A DNA stretch of 10,361 nt from Hyphomicrobiales bacterium (GTDB taxonomy: Bacteria > Pseudomonadota > Alphaproteobacteria > Rhizobiales > Xanthobacteraceae), in NCBI GenBank assembly GCA_016210825.1, contig JACQTM010000340.1, forward strand, positions 1 to 10,361, in the 5' to 3' direction. Shown in pieces: positions 6,506 to 10,361 of this stretch (position 1 is its first letter; each line of letters opens with the position of its first letter). The translations under genes were made by a program, and so were the position numbers. The notes under the pieces were generated by a model. That model was not told where the DNA came from. It searched no databases and saw only the letters and a program-made list of their open reading frames with translations.

Positions 6506-7582
6506 ATGACGGGCAGCAAGCGTGGCCTCACCTACGCGCAGTCCGGCGTGGACATCGACGCCGGTAATCGCATGGTGGAATTGATCAAACCGCTGGTGCG
6601 CGCTACCGCACGGCGGGGCGCCGACGCCGAGATCGGCGGTTTCGGCGGGCTGTTCGATCTTGCTGCCTGCGGCTTCAAGGACCCTGTCCTGGTTGCAGCG
6701 ACCGACGGCGTGGGTACCAAGGTGAAGGTCGCGATCGAGACCGGCCGCCATGACACAATCGGCATCGATCTCGTCGCCATGTCGGTGAATGATCTCGTGG
6801 TGCAGGGCGCGGAGCCGCTGTTCTTTCTCGACTACATCGCTTGCGGCAAGCTCGATCCCGAGATCGGCGCCGCGGTGGTGGCCGGTATCGCCGAGGGCTG
6901 CCGCGAGGCACGCTGCGCGTTGATCGGCGGGGAAACGGCGGAGATGCCGGGCGTCTATCACGGCGGCGATTATGATCTTGCCGGCTTCGCCGTCGGCGCC
7001 GTGGAACGCGGGGCGGTATTGCCGCGAACCGGCATCGAGGCCGGCGACGTACTCATCGGATTGCAGTCGTCCGGCGTCCATACAAACGGTTATTCGCTGG
7101 TCCGAAAAACAGTCGAGACGAGCGGCCTCGGATGGAGCGCACGCGCGCCGTTCGACAGCACGCGCATGCTCGGCGAGGCCCTGCTGACGCCGACCCGCAT
7201 CTACGTTAAATCGTGCCTCGCCGCCGTGCGCAAATTCAAGGCGCTGAAGGCGCTGGCTCACATCACCGGCGGCGGCTTCACTGACAATATCCCGCGCGTG
7301 CTGCCGAAAGGTTTCGGCGTGGAACTCGATCTCACGCGCGTGCCGGTGCCCGCCGTGTTTCGCTGGCTCGCAGGTACGGGTGGCATCGATCAGCCCGAGA
7401 TGCTCCGCACCTTTAACTGCGGAATTGGCATGATCGCGGTGGTCGCCGCTGGACAAGACGAAGCGGTCGCGGATTTACTCGCGAGCGAAGGCGAGAATGT
7501 GCTCCGCCTTGGCGCGGTGGTACCCATCGAAGGCAACGCGCCGCGTGTCATTTTTTCGGGGCAACTCGATCTCGCCTGGTAA
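6506..7582 (+). CDS. purM: Phosphoribosylformylglycinamidine cyclo-ligase (AIR synthetase)
   Basis: PurM catalyses the fifth step of de novo purine synthesis: ATP-dependent ring closure of FGAM to aminoimidazole ribonucleotide, in the cytoplasm. The 358-residue length is normal. The N-terminal domain has LTYAQSGVDIDAGN (8-21), the ATP-site motif ATDGVGTKVK (65-74), DLVAMSVNDLVVQGAEPLFF (88-107) and GGETAEMPGVY (141-151). The second domain has QSSGVHTNGYSLVRK (187-201), HITGGGFTDNIPRVLP (252-267) and FNCGIGM (303-309). The ATG at 6506 is preceded by AAGGG with an 8-nt gap; a GTG at 6485 has no such site and would only add seven non-conserved residues. purN follows 4 nt downstream, giving the common purM-purN operon. 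An imperfect hairpin and a palindrome lie in the leader region. Confidence 0.98.
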   Translation: MTGSKRGLTYAQSGVDIDAGNRMVELIKPLVRATARRGADAEIGGFGGLFDLAACGFKDPVLVAATDGVGTKVKVAIETGRHDTIGIDLVAMSVNDLVVQGAEPLFFLDYIACGKLDPEIGAAVVAGIAEGCREARCALIGGETAEMPGVYHGGDYDLAGFAVGAVERGAVLPRTGIEAGDVLIGLQSSGVHTNGYSLVRKTVETSGLGWSARAPFDSTRMLGEALLTPTRIYVKSCLAAVRKFKALKALAHITGGGFTDNIPRVLPKGFGVELDLTRVPVPAVFRWLAGTGGIDQPEMLRTFNCGIGMIAVVAAGQDEAVADLLASEGENVLRLGAVVPIEGNAPRVIFSGQLDLAW

Positions 7583-7586
7583 TGAA

Positions 7587-8225
7587 ATGCAAAAGAAACG
7601 CGTTGCCATCCTTATTTCCGGCCGTGGCTCCAACATGGCGGCGCTGATCGAAGCGGCGAAAGATAAAGACTATCCCGCCGAGATCGCGCTCGTTGTTTCC
7701 AACCGGACGAACGCCGCAGGGCTGGAAATCGCAAAGGCGAACGGCATCGCCACCGCAGTTGTGGATCACGTGCCATTCGGCAAGGATCGCCATGCCTTCG
7801 ATCGCGCATTGCAGACGGAGTTTGACCGGCATCGCATCGAACTCGTCTGCCTTGCCGGCTTCATGCGGCTGCTGACGGATTCATTCGTCAACGCTTGGCA
7901 TGGCCGAATGATTAACATCCACCCTTCCCTGCTGCCGGCTTTCAAGGGTCTCGACACCCACACGCGCGCGCTTGCCGCGGGCGCGAAAATTCACGGCGCC
8001 ACGGTGCATTTCGTCGCGCCGGAAATGGATTCCGGCCCAATCATTGCCCAGGCCGAGGTGCCGGTCGCCGCGGATGACACGCCCGCCATGTTGGCAGCGC
8101 GCGTGCTCGAGGCCGAGCACCGCCTTTATCCGCTGGCGCTGCGCCTCGTCGCCGAGGGACGCGTGCAGCTGCGCGATGCTGAAAAAAGCAAAACCCCCGG
8201 CATTGAGCCGGGGGTTACGGGATAA
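7587..8225 (+). CDS. purN: Phosphoribosylglycinamide formyltransferase
   Basis: PurN transfers the formyl group of 10-formyl-tetrahydrofolate to GAR, the third step of purine synthesis. Its 212 residues carry the phosphate-binding ISGRGSNMAAL (10-20) and LVCLAGFMRLL (86-96). The catalytic triad is N110 and H112 in MINIHPSLLPAFKG (108-121) and D148 in APEMDSGPI (144-152). These keep the same spacing as N106/H108/D144 of the E. coli enzyme. The ATG at 7587 lies 4 nt past the purM stop, has no strong ribosome site of its own, and is probably translated by coupling. The last ~14 codons (EKSKTPGIEPGVTG) look unconserved and are written over an intrinsic terminator hairpin of the convergent cold-shock gene. 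Confidence 0.97.
   Translation: MQKKRVAILISGRGSNMAALIEAAKDKDYPAEIALVVSNRTNAAGLEIAKANGIATAVVDHVPFGKDRHAFDRALQTEFDRHRIELVCLAGFMRLLTDSFVNAWHGRMINIHPSLLPAFKGLDTHTRALAAGAKIHGATVHFVAPEMDSGPIIAQAEVPVAADDTPAMLAARVLEAEHRLYPLALRLVAEGRVQLRDAEKSKTPGIEPGVTG
8181..8216 (-). terminator. Intrinsic terminator of the cold-shock gene, inside purN
   Basis: AACCCCCGGC (8192-8201) and GCCGGGGGTT (8207-8216) form a perfect 10-bp stem with a 5-nt loop. Read on the minus strand, the stem is followed by TTGCTTTTTTC (8191-8181), a good U-tract. On the plus strand no T-run follows. It therefore best terminates the minus-strand cold-shock transcript, 49 nt beyond that gene's stop, while lying wholly inside the purN coding sequence. 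A smaller 6-bp hairpin, GCCGAA/TTCGGC (8234-8239 with 8248-8253), lies between this terminator and the cold-shock stop codon. Confidence 0.85.
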
Positions 8226-8264
8226 ACCCGAGAGCCGAAGGTGGAAATTCGGCCGTTAGTTGTG

Positions 8265-8468
8265 TCACGCGACCTTGAGATTCTCGGCGGATGTCTTGCC
8301 CCGATTAGTCACGAGCTCATATTCGACCGTTTGGCCTTCGTTCAGGGTGCTCAGGCCCGCGCGCTCGACAGCCGAGATGTGAACGAACACATCCTTGTCG
8401 CCGGTCGTCGGTTTGATGAACCCGTAACCCTTCGTTGGATTGAACCACTTGACGGTGCCCTTCTGCAT
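8265..8468 (-). CDS. cspA: Cold-shock domain protein (CspA family)
   Basis: This is a 67-residue single cold-shock domain, the full size of CspA-type RNA chaperones that bind single-stranded nucleic acid and melt RNA structure. The order is typical: GTVKWFNPTKGYGFI (4-18) contains RNP1 (KGYGFI), and DVFVHIS (26-32) contains RNP2 (VFVHI). The core aromatic residues W8, F9, Y15, F17 and F28 and H30 are present. The end, VTNRGKTSAENLKVA, is family-like. The ATG at 8468 has AGGAG at 8476-8480 with a 7-nt gap. A small hairpin, CGTCA-GAGT-TGACG (8489-8502), lies just upstream. The gene is monocistronic, with a long non-coding region upstream and an intrinsic terminator downstream. Alphaproteobacteria usually carry several paralogues, so whether this one is cold-induced cannot be told from sequence. 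Confidence 0.95.
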   Translation of the reverse strand: MQKGTVKWFNPTKGYGFIKPTTGDKDVFVHISAVERAGLSTLNEGQTVEYELVTNRGKTSAENLKVA

Positions 8469-9019
8469 CGTCGGTCTCCTGGTATGAACGTCAGAGTTGA
8501 CGCCTCAAGTGCACGCTTTGAATGCGCGCTGCACTTCGCGCCACAACCCGGCTTTTGGGGATGTCCGATACGAGCGCCTCAAGGCGTAGCAGCCGCACAG
8601 CCAAAATCAGATTGCACGGAATAGGAACATGAAAATTGCGGCGTTAGCAAGGCCGAGCCTCCCTCGCGACAAACATCCGTCCTTCGCACGCCAGTTTCCA
8701 CAATGTATTGCGGCATCGCGCGGCCATTGCCACACGCCTACGACATCCAATGCGTTGAATTCGCGATAATCGCGATGATGAAAAGTTGCAAACGATTTAC
8801 CGTCCAACAAGCTTGCGCCCGCGCGCGCCGAAATGCGCGGCAATTGCCAAATATGTCGCCAATTTATTGCAACCAAACCGTGATTGGCAGACGTCGACAA
8901 GGTTGCAACCTTGTGCCTTACCCACTTGATTCGAAGCGGGGGATTGCGCAGGTTTTTAGATCATCAAGCGCAAGGGTGACGATTCATAGCGCTGATGAGC
9001 ACAAGGGGGGATTAAAGTC
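8469..9019. other. 551-nt gene-free region between divergent cspA and doxX
   Basis: I see no convincing gene on either strand. Open frames at 8607-8900 (minus) and 8703-9146 (plus) show no family features or ribosome sites. The nonamer CGCCTCAAG occurs twice (8501-8509, 8575-8583), the second within a CGCC-TCAA-GGCG hairpin. TCGCGA-TAA-TCGCGA lies at 8761-8775 and GGCAATTGCC at 8839-8848. TTGCAA occurs at 8786, 8867 and 8903, the last at the centre of an 18-bp palindrome. Imperfect hairpins lie at 8921-8940 and 8961-8998. The middle is less GC-rich than the genes on either side. I found no promoter with good -35 and -10 matches. The region may hold a long cspA leader, doxX control sites or a small RNA. 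Confidence 0.6.
8897..8914. promoter_or_regulatory. 18-bp perfect palindrome, probable operator upstream of doxX
   Basis: ACAAGGTTGCAACCTTGT is a perfect 18-bp dyad with no spacer, ending 105 nt before the doxX start codon. Its size and loop-free symmetry suit a dimeric helix-turn-helix repressor or activator. The central TTGCAA recurs 36 and 117 nt upstream (8867-8872, 8786-8791) with partial flanks: ATTGCAACC at the nearer site and GTTGCAAAC at the farther. I cannot name the regulator family. Confidence 0.5.
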
Positions 9020-9496
9020 ATGGCAAAGCGCAGTTCGCAAAGCAGACCGGCTGGTGAGCCGAAGCTTTACTATCCGCCATTGGGCGGCATTTACAACGCC
9101 ACATGGGATCTCTGGTACCCGTTGCTCCGCATCACCGCGGGCTTGATGCTCATTCCGCATGGCTGGCCCAAGGTCGTTGCCGGTGCGTCAGCTATTGCCG
9201 CCAACGTTCTCGCCCGCCGTGGGATCGAGCCGGCGCTACCGCTTGCCTACCTCATTATTTTTCTCGAAACGGTGGGCGGCATTTGCATCGCGATTGGATT
9301 TCTCACCCGCCAGTTTGCGGCGCTGCTAGCGATCGAATTTCTCGTCATCATTTTTAAGGTGCACCTGCCCAACGGATGGTTGGTCGGTGTGAATGGTGCC
9401 GAGTTTGCAGTGCTTTGGGGCGTAGTGTTGCTCGCGATCCTGATCCGCGGCGGCGGCCCCTACTCGGTCGATCGCGCCATCGGCAAGGAAGTCTGA
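9020..9496 (+). CDS. DoxX family membrane protein
   Basis: This is a 158-residue four-helix inner-membrane protein of the DoxX family. Predicted segments lie at about 32-48, 74-93, 97-113 and 126-143. Family features are LLRITAGLMLIPHGWPKV (35-52, with the conserved Arg, HG and Lys pattern), the ETVGGICIAIGFLTR stretch (83-97) and the C-terminal GGGPYSVDRAIGKE. DoxX was named after a subunit of an archaeal terminal quinol oxidase. Most bacterial members have no proven role, and some are tied to thiol and oxidative stress, so no substrate is assigned. The ATG at 9020 has an A/G-rich ribosome site (AAGGGGGGA) about 9 nt upstream. The gene stands alone, preceded by the 551-nt non-coding region with a strong palindrome and followed by a hairpin shared with the convergent oxidoreductase gene. 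Confidence 0.88.
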   Translation: MAKRSSQSRPAGEPKLYYPPLGGIYNATWDLWYPLLRITAGLMLIPHGWPKVVAGASAIAANVLARRGIEPALPLAYLIIFLETVGGICIAIGFLTRQFAALLAIEFLVIIFKVHLPNGWLVGVNGAEFAVLWGVVLLAILIRGGGPYSVDRAIGKEV

Positions 9497-9512
9497 GCGC
9501 GTAACGGCTGCG

Positions 9513-9548
9513 CAAAACGTGGATCAGGCCGTAAGCGGCCTGATCCAC
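9513..9548 (-). terminator. Strong hairpin between convergent doxX and oxidoreductase genes
   Basis: GTGGATCAGGCCG (9519-9531) and CGGCCTGATCCAC (9536-9548) form a perfect 13-bp stem with a TAAG loop. On the minus strand the stem is followed by GTTTTGCG, a short U-tract. On the plus strand there is no T-run, so the minus direction is favoured, though a stem this stable may also stall doxX transcripts. The oxidoreductase stop codon (9524-9526) and its last ~8 codons lie within the stem-loop. Confidence 0.75.
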
Positions 9549-10361
9549 ACGCGATTGTCGTGGAACGCAGCGCCGCCGTAAGGCGCGATGGCGTCGGCGC
9601 CGGTCAGCGTGTTGATGCCGCGGCCATCCCCGTAACACTCATTTGGCCAGATCGATTCCGCAATCACGACGCCGCGGCGGACGCCGGCGAACAGGCGCGC
9701 ATGCAGGCGAACCTCGCCGCGCCCGTTGCCGAGCACGACCTTGGCACCGTTGGCGATGTTCAGTCCAGCCGCATCATCAGGATGGATCATCACCTCGGGA
9801 CGTCCCTCCCTGGCGCGCGAAGTCGGCGTTTCGTTGAAGGTTGAGTTGAGAAAACCACGCGCCGGCGAGGTGGCGAGCCTGAACGGATGCTCGGCATTCG
9901 CTTCCTCGATGACCTCCCAGTGGTCGGGAAGCCGCGGCATCGACGCAACCGGCCCGGCATGCCATGGGCTGCGGAACGGCACGTTCGGCCAGTCGGGCTT
10001 GAAGCGAAATTTTTTGTCCGGCCAGGAAAAACCGTTGAGGTAATGCGCGGTCTCGAAATCGGGCTGGCAATCGATCCAGCGGTTCCGCTCGAGGTCGGCG
10101 AGCGTACCCCAACCGGATTTCTGCAACGTGACGTCGATCAACTGGCGTGCGCTCATGGCGAAGCCCGGATGGCTGGCGCCGAGTCGCTTGGCGAGCGCGC
10201 AAATTACGTCGTGATTGGATCGGCATTCGCCAGGCGCTTCCACGAGCTTCGGCCCGAGCAGGATGTATTGATGGCCGCCGCCCTGATAAACGTCATCGTG
10301 TTCCATGAACATCGTCGCCGGCAGCACGATATCGGCCAAGCGCGCGGTCTCTGTCATGAAC
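9524..10361 (-). CDS. Molybdopterin oxidoreductase, C-terminal part (cut by window edge)
   Basis: This is the C-terminal ~279 residues of a large molybdopterin-guanine-dinucleotide enzyme of the DMSO reductase superfamily. The frame is open to the right edge; the Met coded at 10357 is internal, being part of the common (F)MTETARLADIVLPAT motif. The visible order is ADIVLPATMFMEHDD, the end of the catalytic domain, then a linker. The C-terminal cofactor-binding beta-barrel domain starts near HPFRLATSPARGFLNSTF. It continues through ETPTSRAREGRPEVMIHPDD, GAKVVLGNGRGEVRL, GVVIAESIWPNECYGDG and GINTLTGADAIAPYGGAAFHD, to a typical VWIRP end. The Fe-S and Mo-ligand regions lie outside the window, so the substrate and subfamily (formate dehydrogenase-like, nitrate reductase-like or BisC-like) cannot be decided. 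It is convergent with doxX and shares a terminator hairpin with it. Confidence 0.9.
   Translation of the reverse strand, partial: FMTETARLADIVLPATMFMEHDDVYQGGGHQYILLGPKLVEAPGECRSNHDVICALAKRLGASHPGFAMSARQLIDVTLQKSGWGTLADLERNRWIDCQPDFETAHYLNGFSWPDKKFRFKPDWPNVPFRSPWHAGPVASMPRLPDHWEVIEEANAEHPFRLATSPARGFLNSTFNETPTSRAREGRPEVMIHPDDAAGLNIANGAKVVLGNGRGEVRLHARLFAGVRRGVVIAESIWPNECYGDGRGINTLTGADAIAPYGGAAFHDNRVWIRPLTA

Noticed and set aside
6491..7456. Minus-strand open frame of 321 codons
   Set aside because: It is wholly antisense to purM, whose motifs are complete. The product has shadow-frame composition and no domain.
8624..8645. GGAAC...CGTT, resembling an EcfG-type stress promoter
   Set aside because: The spacer is 13 nt; such promoters need about 16-17 nt.
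8921..8940. CCCACTT-GATTCG-AAGCGGG, resembling a tRNA T-arm
   Set aside because: No matching acceptor, D or anticodon arms surround it and the loop is 6 nt, so it is only an imperfect hairpin.
8607..9146. Two candidate small genes in the cspA-doxX gap (minus 8607-8900, plus 8703-9146)
   Set aside because: Neither has a ribosome site or recognisable domain, and the plus-strand one runs out of frame into doxX.

Overview
The window looks like a chromosomal housekeeping segment from a GC-rich alphaproteobacterium, most likely Hyphomicrobiales (a Bradyrhizobium/Rhodopseudomonas/Pseudolabrys-like relative). The reasons are the protein sequences, the gene order polyphosphate genes - hdaA - AI-2E transporter - CDP-alcohol phosphatidyltransferase facing purM-purN, and repeat units at the left edge of a kind I associate with that group. 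Every gene I recognise reads intact across its family motifs, apart from the one cut by the right edge. I found no mobile element, CRISPR array, rRNA or tRNA, and no evidence of a multi-gene novel system. The less ordinary content is regulatory and structural.

Layout. Positions 1-105 carry short tandem repeats beyond the 3' end of ppx. Positions 106-6367 hold five minus-strand genes, transcribed right to left: a PgsA-like CDP-alcohol phosphatidyltransferase, an AI-2E/PerM family membrane protein, hdaA (replication-initiation control), ppk1 (polyphosphate synthesis) and ppx (polyphosphate hydrolysis). The first three are packed 2-4 nt apart, an 84-nt gap precedes ppk1, and ppk1 and ppx overlap by 65 nt. 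The 84-nt gap contains a PHO-box-like sequence pointing at ppk1. A divergent region (about 6368-6505) with a perfect palindrome and a leader hairpin separates this cluster from purM-purN, which encode steps 5 and 3 of de novo purine synthesis.

Positions 8226-10361 hold a minus-strand cold-shock gene convergent with purN, and a 551-nt gene-free region with an 18-bp perfect palindrome. They also hold a plus-strand DoxX-family membrane protein and the C-terminal part of a minus-strand molybdopterin oxidoreductase that runs off the right edge. At both convergent junctions a strong hairpin, best read as a minus-strand terminator, overlaps the coding end of one of the two genes.

How the genes fit together. 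ppk1 and ppx make and degrade polyphosphate, and the PHO-box candidate suggests that synthesis responds to phosphate starvation. HdaA works with the DNA-loaded sliding clamp to inactivate DnaA-ATP. PurM and PurN supply purines, and the phosphatidyltransferase supplies phospholipid head groups. Promoters could not be assigned firmly anywhere. Gene identities rest on motifs read by eye, without database searches.
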